Shown here: positions 1 to 10,599 of the stretch, piece after piece
How the letters are laid out: the number at the start of each line of letters is the position of its first letter
Position numbering within the stretch: the stretch's first letter is position 1
Source of the DNA: Cryptomeria japonica
Lineage: Eukaryota; Streptophyta; Pinopsida; Cupressales; Cupressaceae
Assembly (NCBI RefSeq): GCF_030272615.1
Contig: NC_081405.1
Coordinates: 649,799,420 to 649,863,419 of the forward strand
Reading direction: 5' to 3'
Length of the DNA stretch: 64,000 nt
The notes under the pieces: model-generated
Databases searched by the model: none
Seen by the model: the letters and a program-made list of their open reading frames with translations, nothing else
Told to the model about the DNA's origin: nothing
Made by a program: the position numbers and the translations under genes

Positions 1-642
1 AAAAAATTTGTTCACTAACACATCTCTTAGCTAATGTGGTGACGAGTCCTCTATTTCCCCTTATCTTGGGCATGTATGTCATATTATGAAGTCCTAAGTT
101 ATAGAGGTAGTCCCTTTCCCATCCCCTTAATTAATGACGTAGATACATACATGCAGGATGACTCTCTCAAGTTTTCAATGAAGAAAGTTGAACCTAGAAG
201 ACAATGGAGCAAAATTGTGTTAATCCTAAGAGCATAAATCATATCATATTAACCACATGGGTATGTATATGCACAACCCTACTAGAAAAGCCTAACTGGG
301 CACCTCAATCAAGCACCTGAGCATCTATCCTAAGTCATTTTCAAAACAAGTCAACCTAGGTCAAACCAAGTCAACTCATGGTCAAAACCCTAGTCAATTG
401 TACAATTTGACCAAGTCAATTATGTAGCTTAACCACCGAATTGCATAGTTTAAGCCCTCAACTGCACAATTTTAGGCCTTAATTATGTAGCTTTAGCCGC
501 CAAGTATGTAGAGAACATAGTCAACTATGCAAGTCCTAGCCTAACCCCACGACATGCATCAAAAAATAAAGAAAATAAACCTAGAAAAGTATGCACAAAT
601 AAAAAAAATTGACAAGTGGGCATCAGGATACATACCTCTAGT
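1..642. other. Flanking DNA left of Copia-A, no gene recognised
   Basis: No convincing coding frame, terminal repeat or RNA gene is visible. The only short open frame near its end runs into the LTR of Copia-A and is not credible. The segment contains a dense run of TTGAC/GTCAA cores at 350-421, listed separately. It is the left side of the target into which Copia-A inserted; the right side resumes at 7616. Confidence 0.5.
350..421. repeat. Cluster of GTCAA/TTGAC cores (W-box-like)
   Basis: Seven GTCAA or TTGAC pentamers occur in about 72 bases (near 350, 360, 370, 381, 393, 407 and 415), spaced about 10-14 bases apart. TTGAC is the core of the W-box bound by plant WRKY factors. The even spacing also fits a decayed short tandem repeat. 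Function is not shown. Confidence 0.35.
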
Positions 643-647
643 CCTAC
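643..647. repeat. Target-site duplication of Copia-A, left copy (CCTAC)
   Basis: CCTAC lies directly before the 5' LTR and recurs exactly at 7616-7620 directly after the 3' LTR. Five base pairs is the usual duplication size for LTR retrotransposon integrases. Confidence 0.93.
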
Positions 648-1872
648 TATTGGAAATATGTTGGATTTGGTTAAGTGTGTTCATTGATGTCAACACTATA
701 TCCTGGTTGGAGGCTATCTCAGGTGGACCTATCTCGGTTAGTCTTGGTGATCATCTTGGTTTTGGCTATGATTTTGATTAGGTATGATCAGATCTCTGGA
801 CTCGATTTTTGATGCTTACTCTAGATGGTTAAATGCTTGCCATATTTTGTTAGTTCATGATTTGGTTCTCTGGCTGCTATTGCTTCTATTCCTGGTTGGT
901 ATTTCTTAGCACCAGTTAGCTTTACCAATAAGCTATATTTGATGATTTTGTTAGAAGATTTTGGTATGGCTTATGGTAATAGTTTCTATCATGTTAAAGG
1001 TGCTTCTTGATTGTGTCTTCACTATTTGACAGTGTTACTTTAGTTGGCGTGTTGTTATGATGGTCCTATTTGGATCTGGTTAAACTTTCTATTATTTCAC
1101 TGAGGGTTTCTATCAGTTGGTGAAGAGTGTTGGATTTCGGTCTTAGCGGAATTTCCAATGGATGGAATTGTTTGGTTACTTGAATTAGTCCCATTCTATG
1201 TAATATAAATCATAATAATGGTCCAGTGGTATCATGTGATGTAAGTTTTGTAATTATGAGTTTATGGGTTTAGGGTTTAGCTGACCTTGTCAATAAGGCT
1301 GATGATTTGTATTTATAGGTGAATTATTCATGTAATTGGTTATGGGATGGTTATGGATGATAATGTCTTCATTATTAGAGAGTGGTTTATGTGCGAACAA
1401 GGTTATATCATTCAACAAAGGTTTGAAGAGGTTTTGTGTTACACGATAGACATATGTGCTTAATTAGAACTGTATCAAACATTAGTAGATGCTACTTTCA
1501 TAGTCCATTCTTTTTGGATTATAGTTTGATGTTTTGTAAGTCAGTGAGACTTCCTTTTATGATGAGCAGTAAGCTCTAGGCAGTTGACCTGATTGCAAGT
1601 GCAATCCCCATTGTAATTATTTCACATACTGCTGCAAAAGTATTATCTGATTGTGGGTAGGGTTTCCCATCATGGTTTTTCCCTTTACTACATTTTCCAT
1701 GTCAAAAATATTGGTGTTGTGTGTACTTTGCTTCCATGTTTTATCTTTCATTGTTTTGGTTTCTTTATGCTCTGGTTTAAGGTTTTGATATGCAATAGTT
1801 CTGATTTATGATAGTAAACTGATTTACCACCCCCCCCTCTTAGTTTACTCGCAGTATCAGGTCTATCTAACA
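648..1872 (+). repeat. Copia-A 5' LTR
   Basis: 1,225 bp, matching 6400-7615 along its length. It begins at the TATTGG aligned with TGTTGG of the 3' copy and ends TCTAACA directly before the primer site. It holds the conserved core near 1662-1703 (a TGGTTTTTCCC run followed by TTTTCCA) and a C-rich run just before the end, features shared with the other Copia LTRs here. Confidence 0.93.
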
Positions 1873-1874
1873 AT

Positions 1875-1886
1875 TGGTATCAAAGC
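1875..1886 (+). other. Primer-binding site of Copia-A (tRNA-iMet type)
   Basis: TGGTATCAAAGC lies two bases after the LTR end. It differs at one base (A for G) from TGGTATCAGAGC, the complement of the 3' end of initiator methionine tRNA. Confidence 0.88.
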
Positions 1887-1927
1887 AAGGTCCTCTCTGC
1901 ATAATTTTAACCTCTTAAGGAGATCCG

Positions 1928-2815
1928 ATGGTATTAGCATCAATTTCTATATTCAACCCCTATCAGAAGGAGAGTCCCAAATTTGATGGTACAAACTACA
2001 AAATATGGAAGGAGCTAATGAAGATTCATCTCATATGTCTTGGAGTTGAAATTTGGGAGATAGTGGAGAAAGGGTATATACCTCATGATCCTAATTCTGG
2101 AACATTGACACCTACTGATGAACATAAGAAATCTGAAAATAATGTTAGAGAAAAAGAAGCATTGTTGAGCGCCCTTCTGATGAAAATTTATTGAATGTCA
2201 TAGAGTTTGAGAATACTAAGAAGATCTAGTTGAAACTTGAAAATATTTATAAAGGTGACCAGGTAGTAAAAATTGTAAAACTTGAAGGTTTCTGGGTAAG
2301 ATATGAAACTTTGAAGATGGAAGAAGATGAGAAGATTAGTTCTTTCATGGATAAAGTGAATGAGATTGTCATGGGCATCAAATGTTGTGGCAAATTAGTC
2401 AGTGAGGATGAGATTGTGTCAAAGATTCTGAGAGTTCTACGTCCGACTTACAAGATGAAGGCTACTGCAATCAATGAACTCCAAACAATTTCAAGGACCC
2501 CTATTACTAGAGATACATTACTTGGGAAATTGACTACTTTTGAGCTTGAAGGACTTGGAGATCAAAGTGCTACTAAAACTGAGACTGCATTTAAAGCATC
2601 TGCCTCCAGTTTACAAAAGATAGATTGGAAGGAGATGTATTCTAAAGATTTGGAGGATATTGAGAGAGAATAAAAAGAACTTGAAGAGCTAGAAGCCCTG
2701 ATTGCTAGAAGATCTCCTAAAGGACTAGCTGGAAGTAATTATGAAGGAAAATTCCCCTTTAAATGTTTTTCATGCAATAAAGAGTGATCATTTTGCTTCT
2801 AGATGCCCTAAAAGA
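1928..2815 (+). pseudogene. gag: Copia-A gag (broken)
   Basis: Gag forms the particle in which reverse transcription occurs. The frame opens at ATG 1928, with the Copia gag N-terminus including a F-D-G-T-N-Y-x-I-W motif near residue 20. It stops at 2194, resumes at 2230 (UBN2-like central region, with KISSFMDKVNEIV), stops again near 2671 (TAA) and continues to a CCHC zinc knuckle at about 2764-2810. The knuckle is split by a frameshift near 2783: CFSCNK reads in one frame and FASRCPK in the next. The family length would be about 300 residues. It is homologous to the gag of Copia-B, C and F. Confidence 0.85.
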
Positions 2816-3060
2816 GTTTCTAGGAATCATGAAAGATTTGTAAGGAATTATAAGCCTAATCCAGAATATCAAAGCAAACCTAGATTTAGAAGGGATAAGG
2901 ACAAATCATGCTATTATACCAGTGATGATGATGATGATGAACCTATGAGTGGAACCAGCAATGAAAGCTCTAGTAAATACTGGGTCTTTATTGCTATCAA
3001 GGATGATTCTTTGGAACTTATCATTGAAGTAATTCATACTGAGGAGAACGCTTTGGCTAC

Positions 3061-3600
3061 TTGTCATTGAAGGATGAATGGGTCATAGACAGTGGCTGTT
3101 CACATCACATGACTGGTGACAAGAGAAACTTTCTAACACTGCAAGAATCTGATGGCACATTAGTCAAATTTGGAGATAACAAGACATGTAGGATCAAAGG
3201 AAAAGGAACAATATCATTGGATGGTAAGACTAATAATGATAAAGTTTACTATGGCAAAGGCTTAAAGCATAATATTTTAAGTGTAGGTCAAATGGTGGAT
3301 AGAGGATTTCAATTATAATTCAAGGATGGAAAATGTAAGATCGTCAATAGATCTGGAATGGAAATTGCTTCCGAAACTCAGACCAAAGGAAACATCTTTC
3401 ATTTGAACTCTAGTGAGAAGGCTTTCTTGATTTCTAAGATTGATGAAAGTTAGTTATGGCATTAAAGGATGTATTATTTAAATTTTGATTGCATAGTGAA
3501 GATCAGTTCAACATAGGTTGTTAGAGATTTGCGCAAGATTGTTAAACCTCATAATCTGGTATGTAGAGAATGTCAAATAGGTAAGAAAGTTAGAACTTCC
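3061..3600 (+). pseudogene. Copia-A protease and pre-integrase region (broken)
   Basis: The aspartic protease of the Gag-Pol polyprotein is marked by WVIDSGCSHHMTGD near 3079-3120; its D-S-G active site is intact. The GAG-pre-integrase segment follows, with stops at 3316 (TAA) and near 3452 where W-L-W-H is expected (TGG to TAG). The CRECQIGK zinc-binding segment reads near 3562. It is normally fused in frame with gag and integrase; here the frame is repeatedly interrupted. Confidence 0.85.
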
Positions 3601-4480
3601 TTCAGAAGTATGCATGATAAATCTAATGAAACTCTTGATCTTATTCATATTGATCTATGTGGAACGGTAAGGACTAAAAGATTTCAAGGTGATAGATACT
3701 TTATGTTACTTATTGATGATTATTCTTTAATGATGTGGGAAGCATTTCTAAACTAAAAATATGAAGCTCTTGAGAAATTCAAAATCTTCAAAGCTATGGT
3801 TGAGACTAAGATAGGACTAAAGATCAAATGTTTAAGATCATATCAAGGTGGTGAGTTTATATCCGATGAGTTCAACAACTTTTGTGAGAGGAATGCAATT
3901 AGAAGACAACTTTCTGCACATAGGATTCCACAGCAAAATGGATTAGTGAAAAGAAAGAACAAAACCATATTAGATGTTGCAAGGACAATGATGACTGAAG
4001 CTAGATTGTCTGATATCTACTGGAGGGAAGTTGTCAATGCTGTTGTATACAATTTCAATAGAGTACACATTAAAGGTGATACTGGTAAGACTCCATATGA
4101 ATTATAGTTTGGTTATACTACTACTATCAGATATTTTAGAATTTTTGGAAGTAAATGTTACATTAGAAGAGATGATGCAATAGGAAAGTTTGATCCTAGA
4201 AGTGATGAAGAAATATTTTTGGGCTACTCTACTAAGAGAAAAGCATATAAATGTTATAATAAAAGATTGAGTAGGATAATTGAAAGCATAAATGTCAAGG
4301 TGGATGAGCATGGTAGTAATCAGATCAGATCAAATGACTATGGATTAGAAGATAAATGTATCAGACCTGAACTAGTAATGCAAGAATCAGTTCAAAATAG
4401 TGAACCAGTGACACTGGTAACATTAGAAAATTTAATAGTGACAAATGAAAAACAAAAAAAGTCAAAAAAATAAGAAAATT
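3600..4480 (+). pseudogene. Copia-A integrase (catalytic residues lost)
   Basis: Integrase inserts the cDNA into the genome using a D,D-35-E triad. The first Asp is present (HIDLCG, near 3650). The second, in the L-R-S-D-x-G-G-E-F motif, is Tyr (codon 3841-3843). The catalytic Glu of N-G-x-x-E-R-x-N is Lys (codon 3949-3951). The C-terminal segment around 4110-4300 still shows the FGSKCYI and FLGYST type motifs of Copia integrases, with a TAG near 4106. There is also a stop near 3754. Two of the three catalytic residues are gone, so it is inactive even apart from the stops. Confidence 0.85.
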
Positions 4481-4599
4481 CAAAGACTCTCAGGTATGTG
4501 AAACTAAATCATTCTGAAGATCAGATCATTAGAGATAAAAGGAAAGGTGTGATGACTAGAAGAATATTAGCTGCTAAAGAGGTATGTTTAATTTCTCAA

Positions 4600-5500
4600 A
4601 TTGAACCGAAATCATTTATTGAAGCAAGAAAAGATGAAAATTGGATAAAAGCAATGGAAGAAGAATTAGATTAGATAGAAAAGAAAAAGACATGGGAATT
4701 AGTTCCTAGACCTAAAGATAAGAATATTATTGGAACTAAATGGGTTTTCAAGAATAAATTGAATGTGGAAGGTCAAGTTGTGAGGAACAAGGCTAGATTG
4801 GTTCACAAGTGATAGTCACATGAAGGAGTTGATTATGGAGAGACCTATGCTCTGGTTGCAAGAATTGAAGTGGTAAGACTTTTTCTTGCTTATGTTTCAC
4901 ACAAGAACTATAAAGTATATCAAATGGATGTCAAATGTACATTTTTGAATGGAGATCTTGAGGAGGAAGTCTACATTGAGCATCCTGATGGATTTTATTT
5001 ATCAAAAGACAAAGACATGGTTTGCAGACTAAAGAAAGCTTTGTATGGACTAAAATAAGCCCCTAGAGCATGGTATTGTAGATTGGATATATATATTTCA
5101 AAGCTTGGTTTTAGCAAAGGTAATGTTGATAGTAACTTATGTTACAAAATTGAGCATGATGACATATCGATCATTAAAGTCTTTGTGGATGATATGATTT
5201 TTGGAGGAGAAGAAAGTCTATGCATGAAATTTGTTGATGATATGAAGAATGAATTTGAAATGTCTATGATTGGTGAGATGAAATTTTTCTTAGGTTTTTA
5301 GATTAATCAGACTAATAAAGGTATTTTTATTTGTCAAATTAAGTATGTGAAGGAGTTACTTAAGAAATTTGGAATTCATAATTCTAAACTTGTCTGTACT
5401 CCTATGATAACCGGTTACAAATTGTCAAAGGATGATAAATCCCCTAAAGTGAATCCAAGAAGATACAAATCAATGATTGGTGGATTGTTGTTATGAATGT
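4600..5500 (+). pseudogene. Copia-A reverse transcriptase (broken)
   Basis: Copia-type RT (RVT_2). Recognisable segments are GTKWVFKNK near 4733, DYGETYA near 4834, QMDVKCTFLNG near 4921 (first catalytic Asp), ALYGLK near 5038 and FVDDMIFGG near 5182, the YVDD-equivalent box with both Asp residues present. Interruptions include a TAG in the W-I-K-A-M-E-E-E-L-D region, stops near 4810, and a TAA at 5056-5058 where the family has Gln before A-P-R-A-W. The active-site box survives; the frame does not. Confidence 0.88.
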
Positions 5501-5629
5501 TGTTTGTATTACTTCTAGATTTTAGTCAGATCCTAGATAAACTCATGATATTGTTAAGAGGATATTCAGATATTTGGTAGGTACAACAGATTTCTGGTAT
5601 GGTATCCAAAGAATGATGACTTCAGATTA

Positions 5630-6106
5630 TGTGTCTATATAGATTCTGATTGTGTAAGAGATGTGGATGACCGAAAGAGCACTACTGGTGGTGTATTCTT
5701 TCTTGGGAAGAAGTTGGTTTCATGGCCTAGCAATAAACAATCATGCACTTTTTTGTCTACTGCTGAGGCAGAATATGTAGCCGTTGCTACCAACTACACT
5801 CAAATTTTATGGATGAAACACATGCTAAAAGATATAAGGATAAGTTATGATGAGCCTATTTTTATTCACTATGATAATAATGTTGCTATTGATATGTCAA
5901 AGAATTTGGTAATTCATTCCAAATCAAAACATATTTCTATAAGGTATAACCTCTTGAAGGAGAAGGTTGAAGAAAAGGAAGTCAGATTGGTGTATGTGCC
6001 CACTAAGGAACAAATTATAGATATTCTAACTAAACCATTGCCTAAGGATGCTTTTGAATATCTTAGAGATCAGTTGGGGGTTACCAACCCTCTAGAAGAA
6101 TCTTAG
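5630..6106 (+). pseudogene. Copia-A RNase H (3' end of pol)
   Basis: RNase H removes the RNA strand during cDNA synthesis. A 147-codon open segment (5663-6106) contains DDRKSTTGGVFFLG, TAEAEYVA (catalytic Glu), YDNNVAI (catalytic Asp) and the Copia C-terminal K-P-L-P-K-D-x-F-E-Y-L-R signature ending at TAG 6104-6106. The upstream connection to RT is frameshifted near 5490. It is the best-preserved pol domain of this element. Confidence 0.88.
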
Positions 6107-6399
6107 AGATACATGGATGCATCAATCCAATGAGCTTATCAAACACATTTTTTTGATCTGTGTTGATGAGATGTTGCTACTACTCAAGGGGAGTAGTCAA
6201 CTATTTTGTTCAGTATTTTTGATTTGGTATCCATCCTTTGTCATTGATATCAAAGGGGGAGAGATGGTGTTCATGTTAAAAACTATTAATCTTAGGAGGA
6301 GATATATATTTCAGATCGGTCTTTTGGAGATTGTTGGAATTCCTTAGGACTTGGATGTTTTTCACATTCAGTGTTGCCATCAATGCCAAAGGGGGAGAT
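6107..6399 (+). other. Copia-A 3' untranslated region with two polypurine tracts
   Basis: The segment lies between the pol stop and the 3' LTR. A first tract, CAAAGGGGGAGAG, is at about 6251-6263; a second, AAAGGGGGAGA (6388-6398), abuts the 3' LTR and is the plus-strand primer position. The surrounding words (CATTGATATCAAAGG and CATCAATGCCAAAGG) resemble each other, as though the tract had been duplicated. Short frames here are not credible genes. Confidence 0.75.
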
Positions 6400-7615
6400 T
6401 GTTGGCAATATGATGGATTTGGCTAAGTGTTTTCATTGATGTCAATATTGTATCCTGGTTGGAGGCTATCCTAGTTAGTCTTGGTGATCATCTTGGTTTT
6501 GGTTGTGATTCTGATCAGGTATGATCAGATCTCTAGACTCAGTTATGGATGCTTACTCTAGATGGTTATATGCTTGCCATATTATGTTGGTTCATGATTT
6601 GGTGCTTTGACTACAATTGCTTTTGTTCTCGATTGGTATTTCATGCTATCGGTTAACTTTACTGGTAAGTGATATTTCATGATTTGGTCAGATGATTTTG
6701 GTCTAGTTTATGCGAATGATTTCTATCATGCTGAAGGTGCTTATTGATCATGTCTTAACTATTTGGTGGTGTTACTTTAGTTGGTGTGTTGTTATGATGG
6801 TCCTATTTGGATCCAGTTAAACATTTTGTTATTTCACTGAGGGTTTCTATGGGTTGGTGAAGAGTGTTGAATTTTGGTCTTAGTGGAGTTTTGAGTGGAT
6901 GAAATTGTTTGGTTACACGAATTAGGCCCATACTATGTAATGAAAATTATAATATTGATCTGGTGGTATCCTGTTATGTAATTTTTGTAATTATGCGTTT
7001 ATGGGTTTAGGGTTTAGCCGACCTTGTCAATGAGGTTGATGATTTGTATTTATAGGTGACTTATTCATGTAATTGGTTATGGGATGGTTATGGATGCTAA
7101 GGTTTGCATTATCAGAGAGTGTTTTATGTGTGAACAAGGTTATATCATTCAGCGAAGGTTTGAAGAGGTTTTATGTTTCAGGGAAGACATTTGTGCTTAA
7201 CTGGAACTATATCAAGCATTAGTAGATGCTACTTTCATAGTTCATTCTTTTTAGATTGTAGTCTGATGCTTTATAAATCCGTGAGACTTTCCTTTGTGAT
7301 GAGAAATGAGCTCTAGGCGGTTGGCTTAATTGCAAGTGCAACCCCCATTGTAATTATTTTGCATACTTCTGCATAAGTATTATCTAATTGTGGGTAGGTT
7401 TTCCCACTGTGTTTTTTCCCTTTACTGGATTTTCCACGTCAAAATTTTTGGTGTTGTGTGTACTGTGCTTTCATATTTTATCTTTCATTATGTTGGTCTC
7501 TTTGTGCTTTGGTTTAAAGTTTTGATATGTAATAGTTGTAATTTATGATAGTAAACCGATTCATCCCCACCCCCCCACTCTCTCAGTTTACTCCCAGTAT
7601 CAGATCTGTCTAATA
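6400..7615 (+). repeat. Copia-A 3' LTR
   Basis: 1,216 bp, colinear with 648-1872. It starts TGTTGG directly after the polypurine tract and ends TCTAATA, where the last dinucleotide is TA instead of CA. The conserved LTR core lies at about 7400-7443. Confidence 0.93.
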
Positions 7616-7620
7616 CCTAC
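7616..7620. repeat. Target-site duplication of Copia-A, right copy (CCTAC)
   Basis: Exact copy of 643-647 directly after the 3' LTR. Confidence 0.93.
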
Positions 7621-9282
7621 ACCCTCTGGTTACTAGTAGCTCCACATGCACTTTCCATAATGTTTTTCCTTGGGATTCACACCATCCTTGCCAAGCCTTC
7701 CTTGCTCTAGAGCACCAATTCTTCCAAATAAGAGAGTGAAAATGGGTTTTTTCACCCTTCCACCCCCTTTTATAGTCCATTGGGATGCCTAGATGGACAT
7801 GCACACTCTCTCATTTATATTGGTTGCAGTCTTTTTTACCTTCCACAAAACTTGTATCTTTAGCGTTTGAGCTCCGATTTCACTTTCATTTATGATTTTT
7901 GAGTGCCAACATTGTTGTCGACAAATTGACCACTTTTCCAAATTTTTCGAGGGGGCACCCTTGTAACCTAGTATATCAGGGGCATCTTTTAATGTGTTTT
8001 TTCCTGAATTTTCTTTGAAACAATGCTCTAAATTACATTGTCTCAAAGAGAGGCAAAATGTAGACACTAAAAAATGGTCAACGCATGTGTCTCCTATTTT
8101 TAACATGTTTTCTCATTATGCATGTAGTCTTTACTATTAGTCGATCATGTCTTATTCTTCTCTTCCATTTCCTATCTCGTTGATATCATTTTGTCCCCAT
8201 TTTGATTCTATGATATCAATTTGTCCCAAAACCTAAATCATTTTATCCTCATTCTGATCCTATGATATCAGTTTATCCCAAAACCTATCCCCATGATGTC
8301 ATTTTGTCCCCATTTAATTGTTATGATATCATTTTCTCCCAAAACCTATCCTAATAGCATTAATTTGTCCCCATTTCGATCCTATGACATCATTTTAATC
8401 CCATTTCATGTCACATGACATCATTTTAGTCCCATTTCATTTCCTTTGACTCATTTTGACCTGATTTACCCATTTTGACCTAATTCTTCCCAATTCTTCC
8501 CAATTTCACCTAATTTGATTTGATTTGACTCAATTTTACCAAATCTTGGTCTTTGGACATCAATTTGATTTATTCCCCTCTCAGGTTTAATTAATTATTC
8601 AATAAATAAGCCTCCTTCATACTAACACTTTTATAAATAAATAAATTTAATATTTATTTATTTATCTCTTTTATCTATCAATTAAATAAATTTATTTTAT
8701 TTAATTGCCTAATTGATAAATATGAGGAATAAATTATATTTATTAATTTTATCATTTTATCTACTTTTCTTGAGGAGATAATTAGTAAATTTATTGATTA
8801 ATTCCTCCTAGTTATCCTCTCATTTGGAGATAATTAATTATTTTTAATTATTAAATCTTCCATTTTAACTCATCTCCTAAATAGTAGCTTTGAGTTGCAC
8901 TCAATCATGTCCATTCAATCTCTTAAAAATCAATTTGATCCCGATCATTCATTGAAATCTGAATTTCTATAAAAGGAGGCCTCATTTTTCATTTAAGATA
9001 ATTAGTTTTTGAATATTAGCATTGTTACTTTGTCCAAATAGTCTTAGAATTACAACTTCTAGTACTCTCGTGCTATGATATTCCTTGCTTTCACTCATAT
9101 TTATGCATTTTGCATTTAGAGAGAGACATATCCATATTAGAGAAGAAAGGAGAAACAAAGAAGTTTTATCAAAGGAGCGTAGGAATGATGGTTTGGATCG
9201 TGTTTTAAATTATGCTTTTTTCTGATAGTTGTTTTGGTTAGATTAGGTTTTTTAGCATGTTGTTTACATTTTTGTGGTTAGC
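7621..9282. other. AT-rich spacer with no recognised gene
   Basis: Continuation of the DNA interrupted by Copia-A. Minus-strand open frames near 7610-8106 show no family motif. It contains the tandem array at 8181-8445 and a very AT-rich tract at about 8580-8900. A TATA-like word, CTATAAAAGG, occurs near 8969 in plus orientation. That, together with the downstream sequence, would suit the promoter of an old LTR, but no terminal-repeat partner is visible. Confidence 0.5.
8181..8445. repeat. Degenerate ~30-bp tandem array, about nine units
   Basis: Units begin near 8182, 8211, 8240, 8262, 8292, 8322, 8352, 8385 and 8415. Each carries a form of ATGATATCATTTTGTCCC followed by either a CCATTT or an AAAACCTA type tail; the two tail types alternate through the first part. 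The spacing is near 30 bases, with one short unit. I see no coding or structural role. Confidence 0.75.
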
Positions 9283-9849
9283 TTAGTTAACTTCATGCTC
9301 ATTCATTCCCAATTTCCTATTTGACAAATTGAAATTGGACATGTTGGATTGGAAAGGGGGAGTAACATTGTTATATGTAGGTGGAGGTTGAGAGTAAGGA
9401 GGTGGAAATTTGTGGTATGTTGGTATCGGAGATGGTTGTGAAATAAATGGAAGACTCATGAAATGAGGTATTTAATAATATTGATTAATAGGATTACCGC
9501 CATGATTAACAAGTGTAGAATTAATATTTCATGTGGTGATAGTCATGATAGAATATGTAAATATAGGCACACTAGGCAAGGATGTAAGCATAGGAATGGA
9601 ATAGTTAACTTGACTAGTGTGTTTAGAATAACCAAGGACTTCGACACAACTTTTGATGGGCATCATATTAGTGTCAACAATATGAGCAAGGCCACACAAT
9701 AAATCCACATGTATTGTATTGTGTTGCACCATTCTTTTTAATCCTTCAATCAAAGGGATTGCCTCACATTTCGAATATTGTTGACTCATCCATTGTTGAA
9801 GATTTTCAAATTCATTGTCGATTTTATCCAACTGGTCAATAGTAATCCT
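9283..9849 (-). pseudogene. Unrecognised ORF, downstream piece (split by Copia-F)
   Basis: On the minus strand a frame runs from the Copia-F junction at 9849 to a TAA at 9283-9285. It has a helical-looking start (IDQLDKIDNEFENLQQW), a middle segment and a Pro/Tyr/Asn-rich tail rich in P-P-P-Y and P-P-P-T-Y motifs. Two internal stops (TGA near 9527, TAA near 9456) are each one C-to-T change from Arg or Gln. The upstream part of the same frame resumes at 34388-34602, beyond the nested insertions. I do not recognise the family. The Pro-rich tail and the repeat-rich setting could suit a gag-like protein of another retroelement, but there is no zinc knuckle or pol motif nearby. Confidence 0.5.
9845..9849. 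repeat. Probable target-site duplication of Copia-F, left copy (ATCCT)
   Basis: ATCCT abuts the left end of Copia-F. The right-hand counterpart, 34388-34392, is ACTCT, matching 3 of 5. The position is supported independently by the unrecognised reading frame, which runs into both junctions in the same frame. Confidence 0.55.
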
Positions 9850-10585
9850 TGTTCGCAACAACAATGAAGGAAAATTGAGAGGGGGGAGGGGGTGAATCAG
9901 TTTTCACCAAATTAAAAAAATAATGCACAACTTCAAATTCGATCAACAACAGTAAGAATAAAGATGAAAATAATAGCAGCAACACACAACACAAAGTTTG
10001 ATGTGGAAAAATCGGTTAAGGGAAAAACCATGGTGGGAACCTACCCACAACATGATGATACTCTTTAGTAGTATGTGAAAATATTATAATGGGGAATGTG
10101 CATGCATTCAGACACACTACCTAGAGCTCATTGCTAAAAACAACAAAAAGGGATACAAACCAGGGAAGGCCCACTACATTACAAAGATCAGAGAACAATC
10201 TGGATTACATGAATTGAAAGAATAGCATCTCCAAATCCCTAATTACATTTTCGGTTAAGCACATTTATCTGCTATGCAACACTTATTTGCCCTTCACTAT
10301 ATCAAAAGATCAATTTGTTTGTTAGAACATATAATACTCTCTAATAATGCAGACATCCAACTTACATGGATATGACACCTATTTATACAAATCATTAACA
10401 TTTCTGTCAAGGTTAGCTCAACCCATAAGACCTACTTACAAAATTACATCACGCGATACATAAATCAATAACCGAACCAATCCAATGTCAACAAGGACAT
10501 AGAATGGACCTAAATCAAATCCTTGAACATGCAACACCACCAAATATCTCTCCAAAAGCATCTGCAACACACTACACTAGTCTGC
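9850..10585 (-). repeat. Copia-F partial 3' LTR
   Basis: It aligns with 33067-33810 of the intact 5' LTR (shared GAAGGAAAA, GGTGAATCAGTTTTCACC, and the conserved core as GGAAAAACCATGGTGGGAACC near 10020). Similarity ends near 10580, where gag-derived sequence begins. About 580 bp of the LTR at its minus-strand 5' side is absent. Confidence 0.8.
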
Positions 10586-10599
10586 TCTACAACACTTCT

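Larger units (their letters stand above)
648..7615 (+). mobile_element. Copia-A: full-length decayed Ty1/Copia LTR retrotransposon
   Basis: The 6,968-bp element has 5' LTR 648-1872, initiator-Met primer site 1875-1886, gag, protease, integrase, reverse transcriptase and RNase H in Copia order (integrase before RT), a polypurine tract and 3' LTR 6400-7615. An exact CCTAC duplication flanks it. The LTR tips are TA...CA (5') and TG...TA (3'), so each LTR has lost one canonical terminal base. A by-eye sample of the LTR pair shows roughly 10% or more mismatch, plus a block of about 17 bases present only in the 5' copy. That makes it older than Copia-B or Copia-C. Many stops and frameshifts, and two lost integrase catalytic residues, make it non-functional. 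Confidence 0.95.

Noticed and set aside
8969-8980. TATA-like word as a host gene promoter
   Set aside because: No credible downstream coding sequence on the plus strand before Copia-F; an old LTR promoter or chance is as likely.
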